A stretch of DNA of 64,000 nt from Agromyces aurantiacus (GTDB taxonomy: Bacteria; Actinomycetota; Actinomycetes; Actinomycetales; Microbacteriaceae), in the NCBI RefSeq assembly GCF_016907355.1, contig NZ_JAFBBW010000001.1, positions 2,418,001-2,482,000 on the forward strand, given 5' to 3'. Positions 39,178 to 51,939 of this stretch are shown here, piece by piece; positions within the stretch are counted from its first letter, which is position 1, and each line of letters begins with the position of its first letter. Both the position numbers and the translations under genes were made by a program. The notes under the pieces were generated by a model. The model was not told the DNA's origin. It saw only the letters and a program-made list of their open reading frames with translations, and did no database searches.

Positions 39178-39804
39178 CTATGACAGTAGCAGCAGCCCTG
39201 AGGTCTTCTCAGTGGCGGCGGCGAAGCGCTGCTGGACGTTCTCCCAGTTCGCGATGTTCCAGAACGCCTTCACGTAATCGGCGCGCACGTTCTTGTAGTC
39301 GAGGTAGTACGCGTGCTCCCAGACGTCGAGCATCAGCAGCGGTACGACCCCCGCCGGGAAGTTCGACTGCTGGTCGAAGAACTGCACGATGATCAGGCGC
39401 TGCCCGATGGAATCCCACGCGAGCACAGCCCAGCCCGAACCCTGCACGCCGAGCGCGGTCGCAGTGAAGTGGGCCTGGAACTTGTCGAACGAGCCGAAGT
39501 GGTCGTCGATCGCCGACGCGAGCTCGCCGGTCGGCTTGTCGCCGCCGTTCGGCGACAGGTTGGTCCAGAAGATCGAGTGGTTCACGTGACCGCCGAGGTT
39601 GAACGCGAGGTCCTTCTCGAGCTTGTTCACGTTCGCCAGGTTCCCGGAGTCGCGCGCCTCGGCGAGCTGCTCGAGTGCGGTGTTCGCGCCGGTCACGTAG
39701 GCCTGGTGGTGCTTCGAGTGGTGCAGCTCCATGATCGTGCCGCTGATCGACGGCTCGAGGGCCGAATAGTCGTAGGCGAGTTCAGGGAGGGTGTAGTCAG
39801 CCAT
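39178..39804 (-). CDS. sodA: Superoxide dismutase, Fe/Mn family
   Basis: Converts superoxide to peroxide and oxygen. 208 residues. Seen: [13 protein letters not shown], metal-ligand histidines in [13 protein letters not shown] and [19 protein letters not shown] and the signature [11 protein letters not shown]. Residues near the active site (GGHVNHS, QGSGW) fit the Mn type, but Fe cannot be excluded. Start ATG 39804 with AAGGAG. Candidate -10 TAGGAT at 39871-39866; no secretion signal. Confidence 0.97.
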   Translation of the reverse strand: MADYTLPELAYDYSALEPSISGTIMELHHSKHHQAYVTGANTALEQLAEARDSGNLANVNKLEKDLAFNLGGHVNHSIFWTNLSPNGGDKPTGELASAIDDHFGSFDKFQAHFTATALGVQGSGWAVLAWDSIGQRLIIVQFFDQQSNFPAGVVPLLMLDVWEHAYYLDYKNVRADYVKAFWNIANWENVQQRFAAATEKTSGLLLLS

Positions 39805-39931
39805 TGCTTCTCCTTGTCAGCAGCCGGGTGACCGGACTTCTGCCCGGCGGACCGCGGCTTCCTCGATCCTATGCCCGGCCGCGCGCCGGATGACGGGGGT
39901 TGACCGGGTTCGGCGCTCGTTCAGTGAGCGT

Positions 39932-40912
39932 TCAGACGTCGTCGAGGTCGGGCGGCAGGTTCGCCTCGGTGCCCGGGACGCCGAGCTCGGCGGCGCGCTT
40001 GTCGGCCATCGCGAGCAGGCGGCGGATGCGACCGGCGACCGCGTCCTTCGTCAGCGGCGGGTCGGCGTGGTGGCCGAGCTCGTCGAGGCTCGCGTCACGG
40101 TGCGCGAGGCGCAGCTCGCCGGCGTACTTGAGGTGGTCGGGGATCTCCTCGCCGAGGATCTCCATGGCGCGCTCGACGCGCGCGCATGCCGCGACGGCCG
40201 CCTGCGCCGATCGGCGCAGGTTGGCGTCGTCGAAGTTCACGAGCCGGTTCGCCGTGGCCCGCACCTCGCGGCGCTGGCGCAGCTCCTCCCAGTTGCGCAC
40301 GGTGTCGGTCGCGCCCATCACGGCGAGCATCGCGCTGATGGCCTCGCCGTCGCGGATCACGACGCGGTGCACGCCGCGCACCTCGCGCGCCTTGGCCGAG
40401 ACGCCGAGACGTCCGGCGGCGCCGACGAGCGCCATCGCGGTCTCGCCGCCCGGGCAGGTGATCTCGAGGGCGGCCGAGCGGCCCGGGTCGGTCAGGCTCC
40501 CGCGCGCGAGGAACGCGCCGCGCCACACGGCCGCGACGTCGTCGCGCGAGCCGGTCGTGAGCTTGTTCGGCAGACCGCGCACCGGCCGCCGGCGCGCGTC
40601 GAGCAGGCCGGTCTGCCGCGCGAGGGTCTCGCCGCCGTCGAGGACGCGCACGAGGTACTGGTTCGTGCGCCGTAGGCCCGACGCGGAGATCACCGACACG
40701 TCGGGACGCACGCCGTAGAGCTCGCCGAGGTCGCGCGTGACCCGACGGGCGATGGTCGGCGAGTCGAGCTCGGCCTCGATCGCGATGCGCCCCGAGATGA
40801 TGTGGAGTCCTCCGGCGAACCGGAGCACCGAGGCCAGCTCCGCGGCACGCACCGAGGTCTTGGTCACCTCGACCCTCGCGAGCTCCTCTTTCACCTCAGC
40901 CGTCAGGGCCAC
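39932..40912 (-). CDS. whiA: DNA-binding protein WhiA
   Basis: Gram-positive regulator of division and sporulation genes, with a homing-endonuclease-like N-domain and a C-terminal helix-turn-helix. 326 residues. Seen: [84 protein letters not shown] (the HTH; shown in part by [18 protein letters not shown]). Start GTG 40912. Follows rapZ by 49 nt; the yvcK gene often between them elsewhere is missing. Confidence 0.95.
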   Translation of the reverse strand: MALTAEVKEELARVEVTKTSVRAAELASVLRFAGGLHIISGRIAIEAELDSPTIARRVTRDLGELYGVRPDVSVISASGLRRTNQYLVRVLDGGETLARQTGLLDARRRPVRGLPNKLTTGSRDDVAAVWRGAFLARGSLTDPGRSAALEITCPGGETAMALVGAAGRLGVSAKAREVRGVHRVVIRDGEAISAMLAVMGATDTVRNWEELRQRREVRATANRLVNFDDANLRRSAQAAVAACARVERAMEILGEEIPDHLKYAGELRLAHRDASLDELGHHADPPLTKDAVAGRIRRLLAMADKRAAELGVPGTEANLPPDLDDV

Positions 40913-40961
40913 GTGGTCGTCCTCTCTGTTCAGTCGGATGTCGGCGCGATGCGCGCCGCGG

Positions 40962-41834
40962 TCACTCGCGCCCGAGGTCGCGGTGCTTGACGCTGACCGC
41001 GAGCCCGGGGATGGACCGCAGGCGCCCCGCGAGCTCGCGGACCAGGGCCACCGAGCGGTGCTTGCCGCCGGTGCATCCGATCGCGATCATCGCGTGGCGC
41101 TTGTTCTCACGTTGGTAGCCCGCGAGCACGGGCCGCAGCGCCTCGACGTAGGCGTCGAGGAACTCGCGGGCACCGGGCTGGTCGAGCACGTAGTCGCTGA
41201 CCTTCTGGTCCTCGCCCGTGAGGGGGCGCAACTCATCTTCCCAGAACGGATTGGGCAGGAAGCGCGCGTCGGCGACGAGGTCGGCGTCGGCGGGCAGTCC
41301 GTACTTGAAGCCGAAGCTCTGCACGGCCACGCGCAGCCCCGCCCGGTCGGCCTCGGCGAACGTGTCGGTGACGAGATTCGCGAGCTGGTGGATGTTGAGG
41401 TCGGAGGTGTCGACGATGATGTCGCTGGCCTCGCGGACCTCGGCGAGCCGGGCCCGCTCGGCGGTGATGCCGTCGAGCAGCGTGCCGTCGCCCTGCAGGG
41501 GGTGCGGACGTCGAACCGACTCGAATCGGCGGACCAGGACGGCGTCGTTGGCGTCGAGGAACACGACGCGCACGTTCACGCCCGCGCGGAGCGCCTGGAC
41601 GATGTCGCGGAGCTCCGAGAAGAAGCCGCCGCCGCGGATGTCGACGACGGCGGCGATGCGCGGCAGCGACGCGCCCGCACGTTCGACCAGTTCGACGAGC
41701 GGTCGGAGCATCTGCGGCGGCAGGTTGTCGACGACGTACCAACCGAGGTCCTCGAGCGCATCGGCCACCGTCGACCGACCGGCTCCGGACATCCCGGTCA
41801 CGATGAGCATCTCCTGCCGGTCGCCGTCGCCCAT
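40962..41834 (-). CDS. rapZ: RapZ/YvcJ family nucleotide-binding protein
   Basis: P-loop protein; E. coli RapZ is an RNase adapter controlling glmS through sRNA, Bacillus YvcJ is a GTPase of unclear role, and actinobacterial function is open. 290 residues. Seen: Walker [10 protein letters not shown] (14-22), where Arg replaces Lys as in other actinobacterial copies; [46 protein letters not shown]; the C-terminal [25 protein letters not shown] and [11 protein letters not shown]. Start ATG 41834; 38 nt after uvrC. Confidence 0.93.
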   Translation of the reverse strand: MGDGDRQEMLIVTGMSGAGRSTVADALEDLGWYVVDNLPPQMLRPLVELVERAGASLPRIAAVVDIRGGGFFSELRDIVQALRAGVNVRVVFLDANDAVLVRRFESVRRPHPLQGDGTLLDGITAERARLAEVREASDIIVDTSDLNIHQLANLVTDTFAEADRAGLRVAVQSFGFKYGLPADADLVADARFLPNPFWEDELRPLTGEDQKVSDYVLDQPGAREFLDAYVEALRPVLAGYQRENKRHAMIAIGCTGGKHRSVALVRELAGRLRSIPGLAVSVKHRDLGRE

Positions 41835-41872
41835 GTCTCGACGCCCCTTCCTGCATCCCCCGGACCTCCAGC

Positions 41873-43792
41873 CTAGTCGGCGGCCGGGGCGGCCTCTCCC
41901 TCCAGCCGGGCGCGGATGCTCGCCGCGAGCGCCGGGCCGATGCCCGGGACCTCGGCGATCGCGGCCTCGTCGGCGCCGCGCAGGCGGGCGACGGAGCCGA
42001 AGTGCTTGAGGAGGGCCTTCACGCGCGCCGGGCCGAGCCCCGGGATCTCGGAGAGCACGGTGCCGATGTCGCGCTTGCGTCGTTGCCGCTGGTGCGTGAT
42101 CGCGAACCGGTGCGCCTCGTCGCGCACGCGCTGGAACAGGAACAGGGCGTCGCTGTTGCGCGGGAGGATCACCGGGAAGTCGGAACCCGGGGTCCAGATC
42201 TCCTCGAGCCGCTTCGCGATGCCGCACAGGGAGACGCCCTCGACGCCGGACTCGCGCAGCGCCCGCTCGGCGGCGGCGACCTGCGGCTGACCGCCGTCGA
42301 CGACCAGGAGGTTGGGCCGGTAGGCGAACTTCGCCCGCCGCTGCCGGCCGCCGTCGCCGTCGCCGCCTGCACCTCCGTCGCCGTCCGTGGACGGCGCGGC
42401 CAGGTAGGCCAGGCGCCGCGTGAGCACCTGGTGGATCGAGTCGGTGTCGTCGGTCGACTGCGGGATGGTGAAGCGGCGGTACTCGTCCTTCCGCGGCAGG
42501 CCGTCCTCGAAGACGACCATCGAGGCGACGATGTTGGTGCCGCTGAGGTGCGAGACGTCGAAGCACTCGATCCGCAACGGCGCCTCGGCCATGCCGAGCG
42601 CCTGCTGGATGTCCTCGAGCGCCTGGGATCTCGTCGTGAAGTCGGCGCTGCGGCGGGTCTTGTAGAGCATGAGGGACTGCTTGGCGTTCTGCGTCGCCGT
42701 GGCGAGCAGTTGGGCCTTGGCCCCGCGCTGCGCGACGCGCAGCTGCACGTTGCGGCCGGCGAGTCCGGTGAGCCAGGCCTCGAGCGCCTCGGCATCGTCG
42801 GGCAGCTCGGGCACGATCACCTCGCGCGCGGGCGTGACCTCCTCGCCGTACGCGTTCTCGACCACGAATCCGACGAGCTCGCCGAACGGCACGTCGAGCT
42901 CCTTGTCGACGGTCCACGACCGCTCGCCCCGGATGCGGCCGCCTCGCACCATGAAGAGGTGCACCGCGGCCGCGAGCTCGTCGTGCTCGATGCCGAACAC
43001 GTCGAGGTCGACGCGGTCGCCAAGGACGACCGCGCTCTTCTCGAAGAACGCCGTGGCCGCCTGCAACTGGTCGCGCTTGCGGGCGGCGGTCTCGTAGTCG
43101 AGTGCGGTCGCCGCGGCACGCATATCGCGCTCGAGGTCGCGCAGGATGCGTGGATCCTGGTTCTGCATGAACGCCACGAACCGATCGACGTTGGCCCGGT
43201 GCTCCTCGATCGTGACCTTCCCGGAGCACGGTCCGAAGCATCGGCCAATCTGGCCGGCGAAGCAGGGCTTGCCGGAGGCCATCGCACGCCGGTAGTCGCT
43301 GTCCTTGCAGGTGCGGATCGGGAACAGCTTGATGAGGATCTCGAGCATCTCGGTCACGGCCCACATCTTCGGATACGGGCCGAAGTACCGGGCGCCCGGG
43401 ATGCCGCGCTTGCGCGAGACCATCGCGCGCGGCGCCTCGTCACCGAGCGTGACGACCAGGTAGGGGTAGGACTTGTCGTCCTTGAACCGCACGTTGAACG
43501 GCGGCTTCAACTCGTTGATCCACGTGATCTCGAGGTTGAGGGCTTCGACATCGCTCGCGACGACGGTCCACTCGACCGAGGCCGCGCTCAGCACCATCCG
43601 ACGCGTGCGCTCGTGCAGGCTGTACAGCGGCGCGAAGTAGTTCGAGAGCCTCGCGCGCAGGTTCTTCGCCTTGCCGACGTAGAGCACGCGCCCATCGGCA
43701 TCGCGGAACCGGTAGACGCCCGGGCGGGTCGGGATCTCTCCCGGTCGCGGGCGGTACGGGACGCCCTCGTTCCTCGATCGTGCCGTGGTCAT
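41873..43792 (-). CDS. uvrC: Excinuclease ABC subunit C
   Basis: Makes both incisions in nucleotide excision repair. 639 residues. Domains: GIY-YIG nuclease about 20-100 ([29 protein letters not shown] contains the GIY/YIG equivalents GVY and YVG), Cys-rich [13 protein letters not shown], UvrB-binding UVR region near 205-240, RNase H-like nuclease ([20 protein letters not shown]) and C-terminal tandem HhH ([32 protein letters not shown]). A Gly/Asp-rich insert ([13 protein letters not shown]) interrupts the RNase H part. Start ATG 43792, 5 nt after uvrA. Confidence 0.96.
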   Translation of the reverse strand: MTTARSRNEGVPYRPRPGEIPTRPGVYRFRDADGRVLYVGKAKNLRARLSNYFAPLYSLHERTRRMVLSAASVEWTVVASDVEALNLEITWINELKPPFNVRFKDDKSYPYLVVTLGDEAPRAMVSRKRGIPGARYFGPYPKMWAVTEMLEILIKLFPIRTCKDSDYRRAMASGKPCFAGQIGRCFGPCSGKVTIEEHRANVDRFVAFMQNQDPRILRDLERDMRAAATALDYETAARKRDQLQAATAFFEKSAVVLGDRVDLDVFGIEHDELAAAVHLFMVRGGRIRGERSWTVDKELDVPFGELVGFVVENAYGEEVTPAREVIVPELPDDAEALEAWLTGLAGRNVQLRVAQRGAKAQLLATATQNAKQSLMLYKTRRSADFTTRSQALEDIQQALGMAEAPLRIECFDVSHLSGTNIVASMVVFEDGLPRKDEYRRFTIPQSTDDTDSIHQVLTRRLAYLAAPSTDGDGGAGGDGDGGRQRRAKFAYRPNLLVVDGGQPQVAAAERALRESGVEGVSLCGIAKRLEEIWTPGSDFPVILPRNSDALFLFQRVRDEAHRFAITHQRQRRKRDIGTVLSEIPGLGPARVKALLKHFGSVARLRGADEAAIAEVPGIGPALAASIRARLEGEAAPAAD

Positions 43793-43797
43793 CCTCG

Positions 43798-46689
<2,892 letters not shown>

Positions 46690-46695
46690 CCTACG

Positions 46696-46701
46696 AGTGT
46701 A
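46696..46701 (-). promoter_or_regulatory. Leaderless promoter -10 of uvrA
   Basis: TACACT, 6 nt before GTG 46689. The -35 position (about 46724-46719) reads GGAGGA and is not consensus. Confidence 0.7.
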
Positions 46702-46745
46702 CGAACGCCCTCCGACACTCCTCCCCGGATCGCGCGTGCTGAGAG

Positions 46746-46759
46746 CGAACACACGTTCG
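46746..46759. promoter_or_regulatory. LexA (SOS) box upstream of uvrA
   Basis: CGAACACACGTTCG, an exact match to the Gram-positive consensus CGAAC-R-N-R-Y-GTTCG, with one further matching base on the uvrB-proximal side (A at 46760). It lies between uvrB and uvrA, upstream of the uvrA -10. I saw no second full match in the window. Confidence 0.82.
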
Positions 46760-46795
46760 ATCGCCGGGGATCACGCCGCGCTCCGGCGTAGCTGA

Positions 46796-48859
46796 TCAGC
46801 CCAGGTGCCCCGCCTTCTCCATCTGGCGCAGCTCGCGCTTGAGTTCGGAGACCTCGTCGCGCAGCCGGGCGGCGAGCTCGAACTTCAGCTCGCCGGCGGC
46901 CTCGAGCATCTGGTCGTTGAGGTCGCGGATGAGCTCCTCGAGGTCGTTCGCGCCCGCCGACGCGATGCCGTCGCGCCGCATGGGCACGGGCGACGTCTTC
47001 CGCGCGTCGCGGCCCGCGAGCAGCGCCGCGGTGTCGGCCTCCTCACGTGCGAGGACCTGGGTGATGTCGGCGATGCGCTTGCGCAACGGCGTCGGGTCGA
47101 TGCCGTTGACGCGGTTGTACTCGAGCTGCTTCTCGCGCCGGCGCGTGGTCTCGTCGATCGCCGCGGCCATCGAGTCGGTCATCACGTCGGCGTACATGTG
47201 GACCTCGCCCGACACGTTCCGCGCCGCGCGGCCGATCGTCTGGATGAGCGACGTCGAGGACCGCAGGAAGCCCTCCTTGTCGGCGTCGAGGATGGCCACG
47301 AGCGACACCTCGGGCAGGTCGAGGCCCTCTCGGAGCAGGTTGATGCCGACGAGCACGTCGTAGACGCCGGCGCGCAGCTCGGTGAGGAGCTCGACGCGCC
47401 GGAGCGTGTCGACGTCGGAGTGCAGGTAGCGCACGCGCACCCCGGCCTCGGTGAGGAAGTCGGTGAGCTCCTCCGCCATCCGCTTGGTGAGCGTCGTCAC
47501 GAGCACGCGCTCGTCGCGCTCGGCACGGACCCGGATCTCCTCGAGCAGGTCGTCGATCTGGCCCTTCGAGGGCTTGACCACGATCTGCGGGTCGACGAGG
47601 CCCGTTGGCCGGATGATCTGCTCGACCACGCCGTCGGCCACCCCGAGCTCGTACGAGCCGGGCGTCGCCGAGAGGTACACCGTCTGCCCGACCCGCGACT
47701 TGAACTCGTCCCACTTCAGCGGGCGGTTGTCGAGCGCGCTCGGGAGCCGGAAGCCGTGCTCGACGAGCGTGCGCTTGCGGGAGGCGTCGCCCTCGTACAT
47801 CGCGCCGATCTGGGGCACGGTCACGTGCGACTCGTCGATCACCACGAGGTAGTCGTCGGGGAAGTAGTCGAGCAGGCAGTGCGGCGCCTCGCCCGGCGCG
47901 CGGCCGTCGATGTGGCGCGAGTAGTTCTCGATGCCAGAGCAGAACCCGATCTGCTCCATCATCTCGAGGTCGAAGGTCGTGCGCATGCGCAGCCGCTGCG
48001 CCTCGAGCAGCTTGCCCTCGCGCTCGAGCTCCTGCAGGCGCTCGTCGAGCTCGTCGCGAATGGTGCCGATCGCCCGCTGCATCACGTCGACGCTCGCGAC
48101 GTAGTGCGACGCGGGGAAGACGGGCACGGCGTCGAGCTTGGCGATGACCGACCCGGTGAGCGGATGCAGGCTGTGCAGCGCCTCGATCTCATCGCCGAAC
48201 ATCTCGATGCGGATCGCGTGCTCCTCGTAGACCGGGATGATCTCGATCGTGTCGCCGCGCACGCGGAACGTGCCCCGCGAGAACGCGATGTCGTTGCGCT
48301 GGTACTGCATCGACACGAACTTGCGGATCAGCCAGTCGCGATCGACGCGCTGGCCCACCTGCAGGGGCATCATCGCGCTGAGGTACTCCTCGGGCGTGCC
48401 GAGGCCGTAGATGCACGACACGGTGGACACCACCACGACATCGCGCCGGCTGAGCAGCGAGTTGGTGGTCGAGTGCCGGAGCCGCTCGACCTCGGAGTTG
48501 ATCGAGGAGTCCTTCTCGATGAACGTGTCGGTCTGCGGCACGTACGCCTCGGGTTGGTAGTAGTCGTAGTACGACACGAAGTACTCGACCGCGTTGTTCG
48601 GCATGAGCTCGCGGAACTCGTTGGCGAGCTGGGCCGCGAGGGTCTTGTTGTGCGCGAGCACGAGCGTGGGCCGCTGCACCTGCTCGATCAGCCAGGCCGT
48701 GGTGGCCGACTTGCCCGTGCCGGTGGCGCCGAGCAGCACCACGTCGGTCTCGCCGGCGTTGATCCGGGCCGCGAGCTCGGCGATCGCCTGCGGCTGGTCT
48801 CCGCTCGGCGCATACTCGCTCACGACCTGGAACGGGCGCACGGAACGGGTCGACTGCAT
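46796..48859 (-). CDS. uvrB: Excinuclease ABC subunit B
   Basis: Helicase-like damage-verification subunit. 687 residues. Seen: Walker [16 protein letters not shown], the beta-hairpin region [91 protein letters not shown] (motifs V/VI), and a C-terminal UVR domain [28 protein letters not shown]. Start ATG 48859 with TAGACT (48872-48867) 7 nt upstream, so leaderless. Separated from uvrA by 106 nt that hold the SOS box; no such box lies at its own promoter. Confidence 0.97.
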   Translation of the reverse strand: MQSTRSVRPFQVVSEYAPSGDQPQAIAELAARINAGETDVVLLGATGTGKSATTAWLIEQVQRPTLVLAHNKTLAAQLANEFRELMPNNAVEYFVSYYDYYQPEAYVPQTDTFIEKDSSINSEVERLRHSTTNSLLSRRDVVVVSTVSCIYGLGTPEEYLSAMMPLQVGQRVDRDWLIRKFVSMQYQRNDIAFSRGTFRVRGDTIEIIPVYEEHAIRIEMFGDEIEALHSLHPLTGSVIAKLDAVPVFPASHYVASVDVMQRAIGTIRDELDERLQELEREGKLLEAQRLRMRTTFDLEMMEQIGFCSGIENYSRHIDGRAPGEAPHCLLDYFPDDYLVVIDESHVTVPQIGAMYEGDASRKRTLVEHGFRLPSALDNRPLKWDEFKSRVGQTVYLSATPGSYELGVADGVVEQIIRPTGLVDPQIVVKPSKGQIDDLLEEIRVRAERDERVLVTTLTKRMAEELTDFLTEAGVRVRYLHSDVDTLRRVELLTELRAGVYDVLVGINLLREGLDLPEVSLVAILDADKEGFLRSSTSLIQTIGRAARNVSGEVHMYADVMTDSMAAAIDETTRRREKQLEYNRVNGIDPTPLRKRIADITQVLAREEADTAALLAGRDARKTSPVPMRRDGIASAGANDLEELIRDLNDQMLEAAGELKFELAARLRDEVSELKRELRQMEKAGHLG

Positions 48860-48866
48860 GGATCCG

Positions 48867-48872
48867 AGTCTA
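48867..48872 (-). promoter_or_regulatory. Leaderless promoter -10 of uvrB
   Basis: TAGACT, 7 nt before ATG 48859, no Shine-Dalgarno. Confidence 0.68.
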
Positions 48873-48946
48873 GGTCGGGCCACCGACACGGAGCCCGGGT
48901 ACGCCGACAGCGAAGCGGATGGCGCGGCCCCGCGCCATCCGTCGGC

Positions 48947-49567
48947 CTACGCCGGCTTGGACGCGCGCCGCTCGCGGTCGATGCGCACCCACAGGTCGTC
49001 GGCCTGGCTCATGGTGTGCGCGATCGAGCCGCCCGTGTCGATGACCACGTCGGCGACCGCGCGCCGTTCGGCGTCGCCGACCTGCGCATCGACCCGTGCC
49101 TCGGCCTGGATCGGGTCGAACCCGCGCTCCTGCACGAGGCGGTCGACCTGCGTGCGCTTCGGAGCGCTCGTGACCACGACGAGGTCGAACGGATGGTCGA
49201 CCTGCGCCTCGACGAGCAGCGGCACGTCGTAGACGACGACCGCGTCGGGATCCGCCTGCTCGGCCTTCGCGATCAGCCGGCCCGAGAGCTCGCGGACGGC
49301 CGGGTGCACGATCGCGTTGAGCCGCGCCCGGGCCTCGTCGTCGCGGAAGACGATCTCGCCGAGCTTCTGGCGATCGAGCATGCCGTCGTTCGTGAGCACA
49401 CCCTCGCCGAACTCGCGCACGATCTCGTCGAGGCAGGCCGACCCCGGCTCGACGACGCGGCGCGCCAGCTGGTCGGCGTCGATGTGGATGGCGCCGTGCT
49501 CGACGAGCCGGCGGGCGACGGTGGACTTTCCGGAGGCGATCCCGCCGGTGAGGCCGATCAGATACAC
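48947..49567 (-). CDS. coaE: Dephospho-CoA kinase
   Basis: Last step of coenzyme A synthesis. 206 residues. Seen: P-loop LIGLTGGIASGKST, HIDADQLARRVVEPGS, VVYDVPLLVEA and RTQVDRLVQERGFDP. It is a single kinase domain, without the C-terminal GrpB-like domain of mycobacterial CoaE. Start GTG 49567; TATGGT (49579-49574) lies 6 nt upstream, so leaderless. Upstream of uvrB in the same direction, with 87 nt between. Confidence 0.95.
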   Translation of the reverse strand: MYLIGLTGGIASGKSTVARRLVEHGAIHIDADQLARRVVEPGSACLDEIVREFGEGVLTNDGMLDRQKLGEIVFRDDEARARLNAIVHPAVRELSGRLIAKAEQADPDAVVVYDVPLLVEAQVDHPFDLVVVTSAPKRTQVDRLVQERGFDPIQAEARVDAQVGDAERRAVADVVIDTGGSIAHTMSQADDLWVRIDRERRASKPA

Positions 49568-49618
49568 ACCCCCACCATATCGGTGTGCCACACTCGACCC
49601 GAACGTGAGGAGGTGCGC

Positions 49619-50224
49619 GTGCTCGAAGTGCTGACCGCGTCGGGCCTGGCGCTGGCGGCCGGCCTGAACGCGTGGATCCCCCTGCTCGTGCTCGGCGCGC
49701 TCGACCGCTTCACCGGCCTGGTCGACCTGCCCGAAGGGTGGGACTGGCTCGCGAACGAGTGGGTGCTGCTGGTCCTGCTCGTGCTGCTCGTCGTCGAGAT
49801 CGTCGCCGACAAGGTGCCCGGACTGGACTCCCTCAACGACATCGTGCAGACCGTCGTGCGACCGACGGCGGGCGGCCTGGCGTTCGGATCGGGCGTCGGC
49901 GCGTCGACGGTCGCGGTGACCGACCCCGCGGCGTTCTTCTCGTCGCCCGACTGGATCCCCGTCGCCATCGGGGTCGTGCTCGCGCTCGGCGTGCACCTCG
50001 CGAAGGCGGCCGCGCGACCCGTCGTCAACGCGTCGACGGCCGGAGTCGGCGCGCCCGTCGTGAGCACCGTCGAGGACCTCGGCAGCGCCGCGCTGTCGTT
50101 CCTCGCGATCCTCGTGCCGGTGCTCGTCGTCATCGCGCTCGGCGTCATGATCGGGCTCGTGATCGTGGTCGTGCGACGTCGCCGCGCGCGACGGCGCCCG
50201 GACCGCGCGGCATCCGCTCCCTGA
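49619..50224 (+). CDS. DUF4126 family membrane protein
   Basis: 201 residues with several hydrophobic stretches (1-27, 44-62, 108-124, 155-185). Seen: LTASGLALAAGLNAWIPLLVLGALDRF and VEIVADKVPGLDSLNDIVQTVVRPTAGGLAFGS, the recognisable DUF4126 pattern; the C-terminus is basic ([11 protein letters not shown]). Role unknown. Start GTG 49619 with AGGAGG 6 nt upstream. The DNA is overlapped by no real gene; it diverges from coaE by 51 nt and converges on rpsA across a shared terminator. Confidence 0.87.
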   Translation: MLEVLTASGLALAAGLNAWIPLLVLGALDRFTGLVDLPEGWDWLANEWVLLVLLVLLVVEIVADKVPGLDSLNDIVQTVVRPTAGGLAFGSGVGASTVAVTDPAAFFSSPDWIPVAIGVVLALGVHLAKAAARPVVNASTAGVGAPVVSTVEDLGSAALSFLAILVPVLVVIALGVMIGLVIVVVRRRRARRRPDRAASAP

Positions 50225-50300
50225 CGGACGCACGCGACGCGCGCAAGTCACGACCCGTCGCCTCGACGTCGCCGCGCGCACCCGTCGCCCCCGGAACGCC

Positions 50301-50332
50301 GGAAGGCCGGCCCCGTACGGGACCGGCCTTCC
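50301..50332. terminator. Bidirectional terminator between DUF4126 gene and rpsA
   Basis: GGAAGGCCGG (50301-50310) pairs with CCGGCCTTCC (50323-50332); after one C-A mismatch CCC/GGG closes a GTAC loop. It lies 21 nt past the rpsA stop. Confidence 0.8.
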
Positions 50333-50353
50333 GTGTGCCGTTGCGAGCGGCGA

Positions 50354-51802
50354 CTAGTTGCTCGAGAGCTTCTCGCGCAGCGCCGCGAGCGACGCGTCGT
50401 CGGCGAGGGTGCCGCCCGACGAGGACTCGCTCGTGTACGACGAGGTGCCCGACGAGAACGAGTCGTCCGAAGCCTGGGCCGCGAGCGACGCGGCGACCTG
50501 CTTCTTGTGCGCCTCCCAGCGAGCCTGGGCGGCAGCGTACTCCTGCTCCCACTTCTCGCGCTGGGCCTCGAAGCCCTCGCGCCACTCGTTGGTCTCGGGA
50601 TCGAAGCCCTCGGGGTACTTGTAGTTGCCCTGCTCGTCGTACTCGGTGAGCATGCCGTAGAGCGCCGGGTCGAACTCGGTGCCCTCGGGGTCGACGCCCT
50701 CGTTGGCCTGCTTGAGCGAGAGCGAGATGCGGCGACGCTCGAGGTCGATGTCGATGACCTTGACGAAGACCTCCTCGCCCACCGACACGACCTGCTCGGC
50801 GAGCTCGACGTGACGGCCCGACAGCTCGGAGATGTGCACGAGGCCCTCGATGCCGTCGGCCACGCGGACGAACGCACCGAACGGCACGAGCTTCGTGACC
50901 TTGCCCGGGGTGACCTGGCCGATCGCGTGCGTGCGCGCGAAGACCTGCCACGGGTCCTCCTGGGTCGCCTTGAGCGAGAGCGAGACGCGCTCGCGGTCGA
51001 GCTCGACGGAGAGCACCTCGACGGTGACCTCCTGGCCGACCTCGACGACCTCGGACGCGTGCTCGATGTGCTTCCACGAGAGCTCCGACACGTGGACGAG
51101 ACCGTCGACGCCACCGAGGTCGACGAACGCACCGAAGTTGACGATCGACGAGATGACGCCCTTGCGGATCTGGCCCGGGTGGAGGTTCTGCAGGAAGGTC
51201 GAGCGCGACTCCGACTGGGTCTGCTCGAGCAGCGCACGGCGCGAGAGCACGACGTTGTTGCGGTTCTTGTCGAGCTCGAGGATCTTCGCCTCGATCTCCT
51301 GGCCGAGGTACGGCGTGAGGTCGCGAACCCGGCGGAGCTCGATGAGCGACGCGGGCAGGAAGCCGCGGAGGCCGATGTCGACGATGAGGCCGCCCTTGAC
51401 GACCTCGATGACCGAGCCGGTGACGACGCCGTCGTTCTCCTTGATCTTCTCCACGTCGCCCCACGCGCGCTCGTACTGCGCGCGCTTCTTCGACAGGATC
51501 AGACGGCCTTCCTTGTCCTCCTTCTGGAGAACGAGGGCCTCGACGGTGTCGCCGACCTCGACGACCTCGCTGGGGTCGACGTCGTGCTTGATGGAAAGTT
51601 CGCGGGAGGGGATCACACCCTCGGTCTTGTATCCGACGTCGAGGAGGACCTCGTCGCGGTCGATCTTCACGACGGTGCCTTCGATCAGGTCGCCGTCGTT
51701 GAAGAACTTGAGCGTCTTCTCGACCGCGGCGAGGAAATCGTCAGCAGATCCGATGTCGTTGATCGCGACCTGCTTGGGCGCCTTGGTCGTTGCGGTTGTC
51801 AT
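50354..51802 (-). CDS. rpsA: 30S ribosomal protein S1
   Basis: mRNA-binding ribosomal protein. 482 residues with four S1 domains (about 37-106, 124-190, 211-279, 296-365), for example GVISSIVNFGAFVDLGGVDGLVHVSEL, and a variable acidic/Ser-rich C-terminal tail (SFSSGTSSYTSESSSGG) ending ALREKLSS. Four domains is the actinobacterial form, against six in E. coli. Start ATG 51802. A promoter TTGCCG-18-TAGGAT lies about 110 nt upstream, with an inverted repeat at the predicted start site. Confidence 0.97.
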   Translation of the reverse strand: MTTATTKAPKQVAINDIGSADDFLAAVEKTLKFFNDGDLIEGTVVKIDRDEVLLDVGYKTEGVIPSRELSIKHDVDPSEVVEVGDTVEALVLQKEDKEGRLILSKKRAQYERAWGDVEKIKENDGVVTGSVIEVVKGGLIVDIGLRGFLPASLIELRRVRDLTPYLGQEIEAKILELDKNRNNVVLSRRALLEQTQSESRSTFLQNLHPGQIRKGVISSIVNFGAFVDLGGVDGLVHVSELSWKHIEHASEVVEVGQEVTVEVLSVELDRERVSLSLKATQEDPWQVFARTHAIGQVTPGKVTKLVPFGAFVRVADGIEGLVHISELSGRHVELAEQVVSVGEEVFVKVIDIDLERRRISLSLKQANEGVDPEGTEFDPALYGMLTEYDEQGNYKYPEGFDPETNEWREGFEAQREKWEQEYAAAQARWEAHKKQVAASLAAQASDDSFSSGTSSYTSESSSGGTLADDASLAALREKLSSN

Positions 51803-51886
51803 GTAGTGGATGCTCCGTTATGGACAGAATCAGGCCCGTCGCGGAATGAGCGTTGTGTGTAAGATCCGCGGCGGGCAGGCGGACAT

Positions 51887-51909
51887 GGATGTCACACGAG
51901 TGACGATCC
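51887..51909. repeat. Inverted repeat at the predicted rpsA transcription start
   Basis: GGAT-G-TCAC (51887-51895) and GTGA-CG-ATCC (51900-51909) form an imperfect dyad around CACGAG, overlapping the predicted rpsA start near 51903. It could be an operator or a 5' hairpin of the leader. Confidence 0.5.
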
Positions 51910-51939
51910 ATCCTAGCGGTATCACGCTCTGCGCGGCAA
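51910..51939 (-). promoter_or_regulatory. Promoter of rpsA
   Basis: TTGCCG (51939-51934), 18-nt spacer, TAGGAT (51915-51910). The -35 lies inside the 3' end of the upstream P-type ATPase gene. Leader about 100 nt. Confidence 0.65.

Noticed and set aside
41772..41798. Loss of the Walker A lysine in RapZ (GMSGAGRST) as a sign of inactivation
   Set aside because: Arg at this place is, to my knowledge, usual in actinobacterial RapZ/YvcJ proteins; the rest of the protein is intact.
46805..50224. 1,139-codon plus frame ending in the DUF4126 gene, suggesting a fusion protein
   Set aside because: All but the last 201 codons are the antiframe of uvrB and coaE. A Shine-Dalgarno before GTG 49619 marks the real start.
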